DNA from: Streptomyces sp. Edi2
GTDB taxonomy: Bacteria > Actinomycetota > Actinomycetes > Streptomycetales > Streptomycetaceae
Direction of reading: 5' to 3'
NCBI RefSeq assembly: GCF_040253635.1
Contig: NZ_JBEJGX010000003.1
Location: 2,418,001-2,482,000 of the forward strand
Length of the DNA stretch: 64,000 nucleotides
In this document: positions 17,249 through 26,275 of the stretch, in pieces
Numbering within the stretch: position 1 is the first letter of the stretch
Layout of the letters: the number at the start of each line of letters is the position of its first letter
Notes under the pieces: generated by a model
What the model was told of the DNA's origin: nothing
Seen by the model: only the letters and a program-made list of their open reading frames with translations
Database searches by the model: none
Translations under genes and position numbers: made by a program

Positions 17249-20149
17249 TCAGGTGTTACCGGAATCACGGCACTGTTCTGGTCGCGGACGGAGACGGGTC
17301 TGCTCCGGGTCGGCCTTGCCGGGCGCGCCCGACCGGCGAGTGGCGTGGTGCGCCTGGAAGTTGCGGGTCAGATGGTCTTGGAGTCGAGCGTGGCGGAATT
17401 GGTAGACCGCTCCGGCCTGGCGCAACACACCTCGCCGGTGAGCGTCGTCCAGGAAAGCGATCACTGACCAGGGCAGCCGGCCGGTCAGCGGGGACCACAT
17501 ACGCGCCAGGGCCACCCACTGGCCCCAAGCGGTGAAGGTCAGCCCGTACCCGAGCCCGCCCCCGAACGCCGCCTCGATCCCGAACGCAAGCCCGGCCAGG
17601 AGCCCGCGGACAGGCCCGGGCATCAGCACACCGACAGGCTCGGACATGAGCCCGATGCCGATCCCGGCCGGGAACCCCATCACGAGCATCCACACGAGCA
17701 TATGGAAGACCACGTTCTTGCGGTTCGCGCTCAACAGGTCCGCGGCGCTGACCGCAGAGGTGAGCTCCATGGGAGTTTCCAGCCAGGACATGATGCCGAG
17801 CACCAGCCCGGCGCCGAGCCCGACCTCGAGCGGGAACAGGAACGCGCCCACGAGCCCGCCGTCGAGTCCGTCGCCGAACCCCAGCGACGCGACCACGAAC
17901 CGGTCCACGAGCACCAGTACCAGCGCGACCGAGAGCCCACCACCGAGCCCCAGCAGGAACCTGGGGACGAATGAGGCACGCGTCTGCCGGGCCCCGCCGA
18001 AGAGCTGTATGCGTACGCGCGACGGCTCACGTGGTGCGCCCCCGGACACGAACCCGTAGGCGAGCCCGAAGACCAGCCCGACGACGAGCCCGTGCAGGAG
18101 CCCTACCAGGAGACCCCGCACGATCGCGAACCCGGTCCCGTACTCGGTCGCGACCAAGTCCACGGGCAGGTTCCCGATTCCGGTCGTCACCCCGAAGGCC
18201 AGTGCGGCCAGGAACCCGACCGCGAGCATGCGCGACGAACGCCGCATGGTGGTGCCCAGTTCCCACCAGGCGAGGTCGCGGGTGTCGAGCTCGTGCAGGT
18301 GCGCGGCGAGGTGGCCGAGCCAGCGCTGGGCACGTTCGGGACGCCAGCGAAGGCGACGGTGGGTGCCGCGGCCGGTCGGTGTGGGGTCGTAGACGGCGGG
18401 GAGGAAGGCTGCCAGGAGATGGTCCTGCAGCGCTTCGGGGGATGGGAACTTCTCGGTGTCCAGCAGATCTGCGGGCTTGTGCTTCGTCGCACCGCGATAG
18501 ACAGCGCGGGCCAGGGAGACCATCAGCGGGGTGGCGAACACCTCGGCGACCTGCGCCGCGCCCGGGCTGCGCGGTTCTTTCCGCAGCCGGTCCAGGACGG
18601 GCTTCCACGCGGTACTTTCCTCGCCGCCGTCTCTGACCGGCCGGCCGGCCCAGTGCAGGTAGTCGGCGTAGTCGTCCACGGTGAGGCCCTCCAGCTCCAT
18701 GACGGCGGCTGCGGTGAGCACGCCGTCTTCCTCCACGGCCCGGCTGTATTCCGCGGGGCGGCTGGTGAGCAGCAGCGGCGTGGTGGTGCAGTTGAGCGCT
18801 CGGAGTGCCGCGCCGTGCAGGTCGCCGGCGATCTCGTCAAAACCGTCGAGAACGGGAAGGATCTTCTTCTCGTCGAGCAGGAGGCCGGCCAGGTTCTCTC
18901 CGTGCCCGGCGGGAGCGGCCAGGAAAGGGTAGTCGCGCACCAGTTGGCTGCACAGCCAGTCGTCCAGTGAGGTGGTGACCGGATTCCACGACCCCAGGCC
19001 GAAGACCACCGGTACCCGGTCGCCGGGGGCGCGGGCGTCCAGCAGGTCGAGGACGAAGCGCAGGGTCAGGATCGTCTTGCCCGAACCGGCCTCACCCAGC
19101 ACGACCAGCCGACGGGACGGAAGGGACTCGTACACCTCCACGATCCGGTCGAGTCGGCCCTCCAGCGGAAGGGGCCCCGGGTCCGTCCCGGGCGGGGCCC
19201 CGCGGATATTGGCCCAGTAGTCGAACACGTTCCGGTCGGTGCACCTGAAGCGCACGGCGAGCGGGAACGGGTCGCGAACTCGCCGCCACTGCCCCTCGCG
19301 AAGCCATTGCTCCTCCACATCGTGGGCGAGTTTCCTCGCCGCCTTCTGCACCTCGGGGGCGTCGTCCGGTTCCGGTGTGCCCGGCGGCGGCAGGTGCGAC
19401 GGGAGCGGGAGCGGGGTGAGTTGGCCGGCATCGACCGGCAGGCCCATCAGCTCATGGAGTTCGGTGATCTGGTCCGGAGTGAGACGGTGGTACCAGCGTT
19501 TCACCTGGCTTGCCGCGAGCCCGCCGAGCCCGTCGGAGGGGTGATGCTCGCTGACCACCCCGATCACATACCCCCCGCTCCACACCGCGGCCCCCGACAT
19601 CCCTTCCCAAGGGGAACGGCCCCGCTCGGGGTCCTGCGCGGGAGGAGCCACGGAGATCTCCAGGCTGCCCGCACGCAGATACCCCAACGGTGCGGTCAGA
19701 CCGCACGCATGATGAGAATCCCGGTACCACGGGCGACCCTCACCGCCCGGTGACGCAGCATCGCGGCGCAGCCTGAACCGGGGAAATCCCAACGCTTCGC
19801 ACTCCACGGGCCGCCTGATCCCGGCGAACTGCACCGGCGAGACCTCGGCGGCGCGCAATCCGCCGACGAACGCGTCCTCCGGAATCCTGAGCACCGCGAT
19901 ATCCGAGGCGGAGTCCGCCCAGACCGGCTCGCCGGGCAACTCCGTCGTGCCACCGTCCTCGGTGAAAAAACGCAGTTGCACCGACTCCGCGTCACTCACG
20001 ACATGTGCGGCCGTGAGCACCGCATCCCCCCTCACGCGGTAGCCCGACCCGCGCCGCCCCGCCCCCGCGCGCCGTGTGGTGAGGACCTGGACCACGCGCC
20101 GTGAGTCAAGCCCGTCCGGCTCGGACGCCCTGCCGGCGGTGGGATTCAT
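17249..20149 (-). CDS. trypsin-like protease / NACHT NTPase / multi-TM conflict-system protein
   Basis: The protein has 966 residues. The start MNPTAGRASE at 20149 overlaps the trypco2 stop by ATGA. Residues 15-215 are a trypsin-like serine protease with the full triad in context: His49 (LTAAHVV), Asp83 (SDIAVLRI) and Ser185 (GMSGAAV). Residues 345-600 are a NACHT-type STAND NTPase with Walker A GEAGSGKT (352-359) and Walker B LPVLDGFDE (431-439). From about residue 595 there are six or so Gly-rich hydrophobic helices, then a soluble C-terminus. Such proteases coupled to NACHT modules are described in computational work on NTP-dependent biological conflict systems. It probably senses an invader or stress at the membrane and activates the protease; this role is inferred, not shown. 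Confidence 0.88.
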   Translation of the reverse strand: MNPTAGRASEPDGLDSRRVVQVLTTRRAGAGRRGSGYRVRGDAVLTAAHVVSDAESVQLRFFTEDGGTTELPGEPVWADSASDIAVLRIPEDAFVGGLRAAEVSPVQFAGIRRPVECEALGFPRFRLRRDAASPGGEGRPWYRDSHHACGLTAPLGYLRAGSLEISVAPPAQDPERGRSPWEGMSGAAVWSGGYVIGVVSEHHPSDGLGGLAASQVKRWYHRLTPDQITELHELMGLPVDAGQLTPLPLPSHLPPPGTPEPDDAPEVQKAARKLAHDVEEQWLREGQWRRVRDPFPLAVRFRCTDRNVFDYWANIRGAPPGTDPGPLPLEGRLDRIVEVYESLPSRRLVVLGEAGSGKTILTLRFVLDLLDARAPGDRVPVVFGLGSWNPVTTSLDDWLCSQLVRDYPFLAAPAGHGENLAGLLLDEKKILPVLDGFDEIAGDLHGAALRALNCTTTPLLLTSRPAEYSRAVEEDGVLTAAAVMELEGLTVDDYADYLHWAGRPVRDGGEESTAWKPVLDRLRKEPRSPGAAQVAEVFATPLMVSLARAVYRGATKHKPADLLDTEKFPSPEALQDHLLAAFLPAVYDPTPTGRGTHRRLRWRPERAQRWLGHLAAHLHELDTRDLAWWELGTTMRRSSRMLAVGFLAALAFGVTTGIGNLPVDLVATEYGTGFAIVRGLLVGLLHGLVVGLVFGLAYGFVSGGAPREPSRVRIQLFGGARQTRASFVPRFLLGLGGGLSVALVLVLVDRFVVASLGFGDGLDGGLVGAFLFPLEVGLGAGLVLGIMSWLETPMELTSAVSAADLLSANRKNVVFHMLVWMLVMGFPAGIGIGLMSEPVGVLMPGPVRGLLAGLAFGIEAAFGGGLGYGLTFTAWGQWVALARMWSPLTGRLPWSVIAFLDDAHRRGVLRQAGAVYQFRHARLQDHLTRNFQAHHATRRSGAPGKADPEQTRLRPRPEQCRDSGNT

Positions 20150-20445
20150 TGCTCGTCCGAACCAGCGATTCCGGAGACCAGCGGCCGGTCGCCCGATCCT
20201 GTGAGGACCGGCTGCAAGGCCAGTGTGATGCGCTGGGTCGAGGTGGCACCCAGCGCCGCGTTCGCATTGGACTCCACCACCCAGAAGCGCACCTTCGCCC
20301 CCGCATTCCCGGTCCGCTCCAGAGCGACCGACACCTCCAGCTCGATCGTCCCCAGCTCGAAGCGCAGCGCCGCGCCCTCCGCCGCGACGACTGCCTGCTC
20401 CAACTCCTCCCGCAGATCCCTGATCACACTGGCCAGCTCGATCAC
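20146..20445 (-). CDS. trypco2 (trypsin-co-occurring domain 2) family protein
   Basis: This 99-residue protein reads MIELASVIRDLREELEQAV, LRFELGTIELEVSVAL, KVRFWVVESNANA and TQRITLALQPVL, the signature of the trypco2 domain. That family is named for co-occurrence with trypsin-like proteases in predicted conflict systems. The stop overlaps the start of the trypsin-NACHT gene by ATGA, so the two are translationally coupled. Likely roles are an adaptor or substrate that links recognition to the protease. Confidence 0.85.
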   Translation of the reverse strand: MIELASVIRDLREELEQAVVAAEGAALRFELGTIELEVSVALERTGNAGAKVRFWVVESNANAALGATSTQRITLALQPVLTGSGDRPLVSGIAGSDEQ

Positions 20446-20558
20446 TCCACGCCCCTTCGCCGAGCCTCACCACCGGTCACCGGTCGGTCACCGAGGACTG
20501 TAGCCCCGCGATGCGGGCACTGACCGCCTATCACCACCAATCCCCTGGGAATCCTCCT

Positions 20559-20675
20559 CTACAGGTCGAGTTCGGCACGGACCACCTTGCCGAGCGGGAC
20601 CCGGTCGACGACCTCCCAGCGGTCGGCGAGCGCGGCCACGAGAACCAGCCCGAGACCGCCTTCGGCGTCCGACGG
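20559..20675 (-). pseudogene. 3' fragment of an RsbW-like ATP-binding protein
   Basis: On the minus strand the DNA reads as a C-terminal segment: GGLGLVLVAALADRWEVVDR, then VPLGKVVRAELDL and a TAG stop at 20559-20561. This equals the end of the complete gene at 24413-24892. Over the first 77 nt from the stop only about four bases differ. The N-terminal part is absent; the phosphotransferase remnant abuts it. It is a truncated paralogous copy and marks one edge of the STAND-NTPase island. Confidence 0.8.
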
Positions 20676-21620
20676 CTACGAGGGGCTGGGCCGCGCCGCA
20701 GCACCCACGGATTCCACGAACTTGATCATCTTCAAGTGGTAGGTGCTCCTGCTCGGGTCGGGAAACCGGACGTTGTGCCGGTAGTAGCGATGGAAGGCGA
20801 TAATGCAGGCCGCGTGCTCGATCTCCAGAGGCAGTGCGGCTGCATCCGCCTCTGACAGGGGCGCAAGAGCCTGATATCCCGTCACCAGAGCACTCAGCCG
20901 TTCGGGCACCAGGACGTCATCCTCCGCCGCCAGTCCGACCGCCGCCATGCCGAGATCCAGCAGGGGATCGTCAAGCGAGACCGTTTCCCAGTCCAGTACG
21001 GACAGCGCCCCATCGTCACGCACGATCACGTTGTTGGCGAAGAGGTCCCCGTGTGCGACCTTCCGGGAACGTTCGCTGTCGGCTTCGGCGCTGCGTACCT
21101 GCTTCAGGCGAGCCGCGAGCCATGCCGCAAACTCCTGGTCGGCGAACTGCGGAATGACGTCCAACTGCTCAGCCGAGAGGCGGCGCGTCCCGACGGGGAG
21201 ATCACCGAGCCCTTCCGACTCCGGCGTCAGGGCATGCAGTTGCGCAAGGATGCGCCCTGCCTCGGGCAGCAACGGAACCGGAAGCGGATCGCGTACCTCT
21301 CCCTGGATCCACTTCTTGAGGATGACCGGGCGGCCGTCGTCGAAGGTGGTGATCAGCGCTCCGTCGAGGGCGGGAACAACCTCGGTCGTCGGAACCCCCA
21401 GCCGACACACGGCCTGCGTGTACATCGCGAGGCTCTGGGCGCTGGCGATGTCGTGGTTGTCGAGGATGGTCAGCGTGAAGTCGCCGGATGGACTGGACAC
21501 GTGGAAGCTGGCTGCAGTTCGCTGCCCCGCCCTTCAGAGGTGAAGTTGCGGGTCCTGCAGCCCCTAGCGCGCAGACACAGCAGGCAGGTCGATCTGGTCC
21601 AGCTTGGTGTACGTGGCCAC
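20676..21620 (-). pseudogene. phosphotransferase (APH/choline-kinase fold) pseudogene
   Basis: The C-terminal two-thirds are well preserved: catalytic loop KVAHGDLFANNVIV, then LSVLDWETVSLDDPLLDLGM, as in the aminoglycoside phosphotransferase/choline-kinase family. The natural start is GTG 21620 (VATYTKLDQIDLPAVSAR), a few bases after the upstream NTPase stop. The frame then meets TAG where Tyr-Gly-Leu is expected, near 21566. Next there is a 1-base loss followed by a 1-base gain that scrambles the expected LKGGAANCS glycine loop before SFHVSSPSGDF resumes in frame. One nonsense and two compensating indels argue for decay. The later in-frame GTG at 21500 would give a product without the N-lobe. 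Confidence 0.78.
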
Positions 21621-21625
21621 CCGGC

Positions 21626-24286
21626 TCAGTCTCCTCTGTGTGCGGCGGCCTCTCGGCGCCGGTCATCGACAATCGCGGCCCAGCGTGCCCGGACGCGGCT
21701 CCGCTCGTCCACCCACTCGGCGCGCGGCAGTTCCGTGGGCGGCTCTTCGCCCGCCATCAGGTACGACAGTTCGGCCAGGTAGGCGAACTCCTCGCCCCGT
21801 ACACACCCGTGCAGTTTTTCGCGCGCCTCTTCGAGCGGGGCCGGCTCACCCAGGACCGTGGCATGGAGGCAGACCGCGAAGCGCACGTATGCGACAGACG
21901 ACGTGAGTCCCGCCGCACGCGCCTCCTCGACGACTGCCTCGGCACGGGTCGGCAGGTCGGTACTGACACCCGCGTCCCGCACGAGCGATGCGATCTTCGT
22001 CTGAAGCTCCGCCCACCGGATCGACACCGTGCCCAAGGCGTCCTGTGCCCGCGTGATCTCTTCCCGGGCTCGGGGGCGATCCCGGAACGCGGCGGCGAAG
22101 GCCAGGCATGCCTGTGACAGCGCGGCCTCGCCCGGCTGGCCGAGCCGCAGCGCCTCGTCCCGGTTGACCGCGTACGAGGAGCAGGCGAGCGCCATGTTCC
22201 CCTGGGTCCACCAAAGGTCACCCAGCGCCCGGTCCCGGCGGCCCTCCGCTCCAAGGGCCTCGGCCGCGGCATGCACCTGGGGGAACCGCCCCACGCGGCG
22301 CGCGAGGTGTACCAGGCCACGGGCCGCAGTGGGAGCAAGACGTCCCCCGGCATCGACGACCTGCCGCATCCCCTCCAGTGAGGCGGAGAAGTTCCCGAGA
22401 TCACGGTCGCACTCCGCCAGGAAGTAGCGCGGCAGTTCCAAAAGCGGCTCGGGCAACCGCCCGGATGCCAGCACCTCGCGCAATTGCTCGGCGGTTTCGC
22501 TCCGGTGACGCCGCTGCCGCCGTGCGATCGCGGACAGCGCGAGGGCCAGGGCCTCCGCCGCGCTGCCGATCCGGGCGTTGTGGCTCGCTTGAGCGGCTGG
22601 GGCCGGCAGTTCGATGGGCTCCCACACGAAGTCGTCGACATAGCGGAACGCCGCATCCTGCAGCCATCCGAGCTTCAGGCCGTAGTCGCGGGCGAGCGTC
22701 AGTCCCTGCCGCAGGGCGGCGACCAGACGTCTTCGGTCTCCGTCCGCCTCCCGCTCCAAGGCATCGACCGTGCGTTGAGCAGCCCGTCGCCAGTCCGCAG
22801 GGCTCCACCGGTCCTCGCTCGTCGAATCCGCCTCCCGCATGGCCTCGCGCACGAGATTGTGCAGCCGGTAGGGCCAAGGGGCGCCGGGATCCAGATCCAC
22901 GAAGGGGCGCTCGACCAATTCCAGCGCGGGGGCGTCGTGATCGAGACCGGCACCGGCCGCGGCCAACTCGACAGAGAACGAGTCGAGCAGGCTCACCGCT
23001 CTCAGTACCTGCCGCACGCTCGGTGTGAGGTCCCGGAAGGTCCGTGCCACGAGCGCCGGGAAGTCCAGATTGAATTCGCTCGCCACCGGGGCGTGCCCGT
23101 TCTTGCGGTACATGTCCAAGAACCGCATCACCGCGAGGTCCAGGTACAGCGGCAGCCCGTGCGAGTTGGCGGTGATCAGGTGTCGTGCACTGTCGTCCAT
23201 CAGCGGCCGGCTGCCGACGGTCAGCCGCTCGCAGAGGTACCTCTCGCAGTCCTCCGCGGAGAGGTACCCGACGGTGTGCTGGCGCGGTTCCTCCACCGCA
23301 CCACCGACGAGCAGCGGCCAGAAGTCCGCTCCCGCCCAGTCCAGTTGCCCCTCCAACTCGGCATCGTCCCACTGCAGACGGTTTCGGCCGGTGATGATGA
23401 AGAGGGCGTTCGGCATCAGCCATGCCACCCGCTGGATCAGCCGCTCCAGATCGCGGTGCACGCGGTCCCCGACATCCTCGAACGTGTCCAGCAGGACGAC
23501 GAGCGTTGCCCGGCGTTTGGCCGGGACCCGGCTGAGGTCCCAGGCGAGCAGATGCGAGTAGTAGCTGAGTGCTTCCACGTCCGGTTCGGCTTCCAGCAGG
23601 TCGGCCAGACGACGGCACTCGGCGAGCGAGCGGACCTGGTGGCGCCGGTCCCGCAACGCACGGACAAGCGAGCCGAGCCCCTTTCCGACGAGCGCGCCCG
23701 CAGTCCCGGGCAAGGACGCCGCCTGCGCGACGTCCGACAGCACCGACTGCATCTGCCCGGACAGCGACTGCGTCCCCGGGAACCGGCTGAACCAAGTGCG
23801 GCGCCGCAGATACTCCTCAAGCGGCTCTCCGGGATGGTTGCGCTCCCAGTAACGCTGGAACGCAAGGTCGAAGGCCGGCATCGGCTCCCCCAGCTCGACC
23901 ACCGCGAGCCGCAGGGCAAGCATCAAGGACTCGAAGTCACTGCCGGAGTCACGCGACAGGTCGATGCGTACCGGGGCCACCCTCCCCACCTGGGGGTCCA
24001 GCGGTGGCCAGTCGGCGTGGCGTGGTTCGCTGTCCACCAAGTGTTCGGCAATGCCACGCGACAGCGTGGACTTGCCGATGCCGCCGACCCCGTAGAAGGC
24101 GAGCACATTGCGACGCGGGGTCTCCAGATCCTCGACATCGAACGCAGCCTCGTGCACCCGTCGGGTATGGCGTACGAGGCTGTCCACCACCGTGGCCCAC
24201 TCGTCACGTCGGTCGGCAAAGTAATCAACGGCTTTCAGCTCACGATCGTTCGACCGGAATAACGCGCGAAGATCCGACCTGGACAC
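21626..24286 (-). CDS. STAND-family NTPase with TPR-like C-terminus
   Basis: The protein has 886 residues from GTG 24286, chosen because GGAGG lies 8 nt upstream; TTG 24319 would add 11 residues. Walker A is GVGGIGKST (66-74) and Walker B LVVLLDTFE (262-270); FIITGRNR near 295 resembles a sensor/R motif. A winged-helix-like region follows at about 440-520, and residues 560-860 are Ala/Leu/Arg-rich helical repeats of TPR type. This is the plan of AP-ATPase/SWACOS-like STAND switches: ATP-driven oligomerisation on ligand binding by the repeats. There is no obvious effector domain, so the partner may be the phosphotransferase-like gene that follows directly. Function is unknown; a regulatory or defence role is inferred. 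Confidence 0.85.
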   Translation of the reverse strand: MSRSDLRALFRSNDRELKAVDYFADRRDEWATVVDSLVRHTRRVHEAAFDVEDLETPRRNVLAFYGVGGIGKSTLSRGIAEHLVDSEPRHADWPPLDPQVGRVAPVRIDLSRDSGSDFESLMLALRLAVVELGEPMPAFDLAFQRYWERNHPGEPLEEYLRRRTWFSRFPGTQSLSGQMQSVLSDVAQAASLPGTAGALVGKGLGSLVRALRDRRHQVRSLAECRRLADLLEAEPDVEALSYYSHLLAWDLSRVPAKRRATLVVLLDTFEDVGDRVHRDLERLIQRVAWLMPNALFIITGRNRLQWDDAELEGQLDWAGADFWPLLVGGAVEEPRQHTVGYLSAEDCERYLCERLTVGSRPLMDDSARHLITANSHGLPLYLDLAVMRFLDMYRKNGHAPVASEFNLDFPALVARTFRDLTPSVRQVLRAVSLLDSFSVELAAAGAGLDHDAPALELVERPFVDLDPGAPWPYRLHNLVREAMREADSTSEDRWSPADWRRAAQRTVDALEREADGDRRRLVAALRQGLTLARDYGLKLGWLQDAAFRYVDDFVWEPIELPAPAAQASHNARIGSAAEALALALSAIARRQRRHRSETAEQLREVLASGRLPEPLLELPRYFLAECDRDLGNFSASLEGMRQVVDAGGRLAPTAARGLVHLARRVGRFPQVHAAAEALGAEGRRDRALGDLWWTQGNMALACSSYAVNRDEALRLGQPGEAALSQACLAFAAAFRDRPRAREEITRAQDALGTVSIRWAELQTKIASLVRDAGVSTDLPTRAEAVVEEARAAGLTSSVAYVRFAVCLHATVLGEPAPLEEAREKLHGCVRGEEFAYLAELSYLMAGEEPPTELPRAEWVDERSRVRARWAAIVDDRRREAAAHRGD

Positions 24287-24412
24287 CTGGGCAACCTCCG
24301 ACTGGCTGACGCGAAACAACCAGCCCAGCAGCCGCTTGACGGTCCGTCAAGCACCGGTCACTCTTCGGACAGAGGTAGGAAGAGCCCAGGGTCCATACGG
24401 AGCCGGGCGACG

Positions 24413-24892
24413 CTACAGGTCCAGTTCGGCGCGGACCACCTTGCCCACCGGGACCCGGTCGACGACCTCCCAGCGGTCGGCGAGCGCGGCCACCAGCGGG
24501 AGGCCGCGTCCCGTTTCGCAGTCCGGGGGCGGGAGTGTGAGTGCGTCGGGAGACGGCGGGCGCTTCTCCGTGCGGGTGTCGGCGACCTCGATGCGGAGGG
24601 TGGCGGGGCGTGCGGCGGCGCCGGGGTGGGCACAGGAGAGAGTCGCCAGGCGCAGTTCGAAGTCGCGTCCGTGGACCCGGCCGTGTGTCACGGCGTTCGC
24701 GGCGAGTTCGGCGACGACCGCGGCGGCCGCATCGGACAGCTCGCTGCCGTAGGGGAAGCCCCACTGATCGAGCCGGTGCACGGCGAGGCGGCGGGCGAGA
24801 CGGGCACCGAGGCGGGTCGCGCTGAAGCGCATCGCGAACACACGTACGGTAACGGGGGCTTGGGGTGCCCAGGAGGTTGCTTGGACTGACAT
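24413..24892 (-). CDS. RsbW-like ATP-binding protein (HATPase, anti-sigma type)
   Basis: The 159-residue protein starts at MSVQATSWAPQ. The Bergerat fold is visible: the N box VVAELAANAVTHG with the metal-binding Asn, LRIEVADTRTE (G1 Asp), and GRGLPLVAALADRWEV (G2). Streptomycetes have many such proteins next to XRE regulators and DUF397 proteins, as in the whiJ and abaA clusters; that is the arrangement here. It is divergent from the XRE gene with a palindrome between them. A truncated copy lies at 20559. Kinase/anti-sigma activity is family inference. Confidence 0.85.
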   Translation of the reverse strand: MSVQATSWAPQAPVTVRVFAMRFSATRLGARLARRLAVHRLDQWGFPYGSELSDAAAAVVAELAANAVTHGRVHGRDFELRLATLSCAHPGAAARPATLRIEVADTRTEKRPPSPDALTLPPPDCETGRGLPLVAALADRWEVVDRVPVGKVVRAELDL

Positions 24893-24949
24893 GCGCCCTA
24901 CGGTGGCGCCCGCACGGCAGCCGTGGCCAGGGTTTCCGCCCCTACGGAG

Positions 24950-24974
24950 CTCGTACGCAGCGTCAGCGTACGAG
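24950..24974. promoter_or_regulatory. perfect 9-bp-arm palindrome between the HATPase and XRE genes
   Basis: CTCGTACGC (24950-24958) and GCGTACGAG (24966-24974) with a 7-nt spacer. It is centred in the 168-bp divergent promoter region and is the best candidate operator for the XRE protein encoded 87 bp away. Confidence 0.65.
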
Positions 24975-25060
24975 TGCAAAGGGTAGACATCGGTGATAAC
25001 GGACCGTAACCATGGACGCGTTGTGCGTGGGGCACGACAGACGCATGGGAGGTGGCCGGT

Positions 25061-25894
25061 ATGGCCGGCAAAGCGGGCAACAGTGAACCCGAAACCACCG
25101 ACAGCCTCAGGGCCTTCGGGGCCGTGGTCAAGGCGTTCCGGAAGCGAGCGAAACTGACGCAGGAGGGACTGGCGCGGCGGGTGGGATTCTCCGCCGGGAC
25201 CATCGCCTCGATCGAGCAGGGGCGCAGGCTCCCGCCACCGGAGTTCATCGAGCGGGCCGAGCGGGTGCTGGACGCCTTCGGGGTACTGCGGGCGATGGCG
25301 ACGCAGTTGGCCCGGCAGCCGGGATTAGCCGCGTGGTTCCGGCAGTGGGCCCGGCTGGAGGAGCAGGCGATCAGCCTGTACACGTACGAATGCCGGTTGA
25401 TTCCGGGGCTGTTGCAGACGGAGGCGTACGCGCGGGAGTTGTTCGAGCACCGCATTCCGCTGCTGACCGACGAGGAGACCGAGACGAAAGTGACCGCCCG
25501 ACTGGACCGGCAGAAACTGCTGCGGGACCGGCCGAACACGGCGTTCAGCTTCATCGTCGACGAGCATGTCTTCTTGCGCCGGACCGGCGGTGCGGACGTG
25601 GCCCGGGAGCTCCTTGACCATGTGCTGGAGACCACCCAGCGCCTCCGGAATGTCGAGCTGCAAGTCATGCCGTTGGCGAGGGGAGTTCACGCCGGGATGA
25701 ATGGCCCGATGCAGGTGTTGGAAACTTCGAGCAACCGGTGGTACGGCTACTGCGAGGGGCAGGAGACCGGCCAGCTCATTTCTGACGCGAAGACCATCAG
25801 CACACTGCACATGCGCTATGCGAAACTGCGTTCGCAGGCCCTCACGCCCGAAGACTCCCGGAGCCTGCTGATGCAGATGCGAGGAGTGCTATGA
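25061..25894 (+). CDS. XRE-family regulator, Scr1/WhiJ type
   Basis: The 277-residue protein starts at ATG 25061 (GGAGG 8 nt upstream; the GTG at 25052 overlaps that site). The N-terminal HTH is FRKRAKLTQEGLARRVGFSAGTIASIEQGRR. The rest is the conserved regulatory domain of the Scr1 family: WARLEEQAISLYTYECRLIPGLLQTEAYAR, FIVDEHVFLRR and LQVMPLARGVHAGM. Proteins of this family pair with a DUF397 partner, and their genes overlap as here (ATGA). WhiJ-type members act in developmental control; others are described as toxin-antitoxin-like. Its specific role is unknown. Confidence 0.9.
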   Translation: MAGKAGNSEPETTDSLRAFGAVVKAFRKRAKLTQEGLARRVGFSAGTIASIEQGRRLPPPEFIERAERVLDAFGVLRAMATQLARQPGLAAWFRQWARLEEQAISLYTYECRLIPGLLQTEAYARELFEHRIPLLTDEETETKVTARLDRQKLLRDRPNTAFSFIVDEHVFLRRTGGADVARELLDHVLETTQRLRNVELQVMPLARGVHAGMNGPMQVLETSSNRWYGYCEGQETGQLISDAKTISTLHMRYAKLRSQALTPEDSRSLLMQMRGVL

Positions 25895-26202
25895 ACACCA
25901 CCACCGAACTTGCCTGGTTCAAGAGCAGCTACAGCGGCAGCGACGGCGACAGCTGCGTGGAGGTCGCCCTCTCCTGGTACAAGTCCAGCTACAGCGGCGA
26001 TGCCGGCGACAGCTGCGTGGAAGTCGCTGTCTCCTGGCGCAAGTCCAGCTACAGCGGCGATGCCGGCGACGACTGCGTCGAGATCGCCGCCTGCCCCACC
26101 ACCGTCCACATCCGCGACTCCAAGGACAAGGCCGGACCGCAGCTCGCCGTGCCCGCCCCGGCCTGGGATCGGTTCGTGGCGTACGCCGCTCACGGCGCCT
26201 GA
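25891..26202 (+). CDS. DUF397 protein with three tandem WxKSSYSG modules
   Basis: The 103-residue protein has an ATG that overlaps the XRE stop. A normal DUF397 protein has one W.KSSYS..GG.CVEVA motif. Here it occurs three times in a row: WFKSSYSGSDGDSCVEVA, WYKSSYSGDAGDSCVEVA and WRKSSYSGDAGDDCVEIA, about 20 residues apart. The usual VHIRDSKD and C-terminal WDRFV follow. At DNA level the repeats are about 60 bp and closely similar, so recent tandem duplication is likely. It is the expected partner of the upstream XRE protein. Confidence 0.88.
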   Translation: MNTTTELAWFKSSYSGSDGDSCVEVALSWYKSSYSGDAGDSCVEVAVSWRKSSYSGDAGDDCVEIAACPTTVHIRDSKDKAGPQLAVPAPAWDRFVAYAAHGA

Positions 26203-26275
26203 CCGCCCCCTCGTACAGCACCGTCCGTCGGTCCCCTCGTGGTCCCGGGGGCGGCGCCTGTGAGGATGGGTGGTC

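Noticed and set aside
18000..18700. Short plus-strand frames across the NACHT region
   Set aside because: They are antisense to intact Walker and membrane-helix codons.
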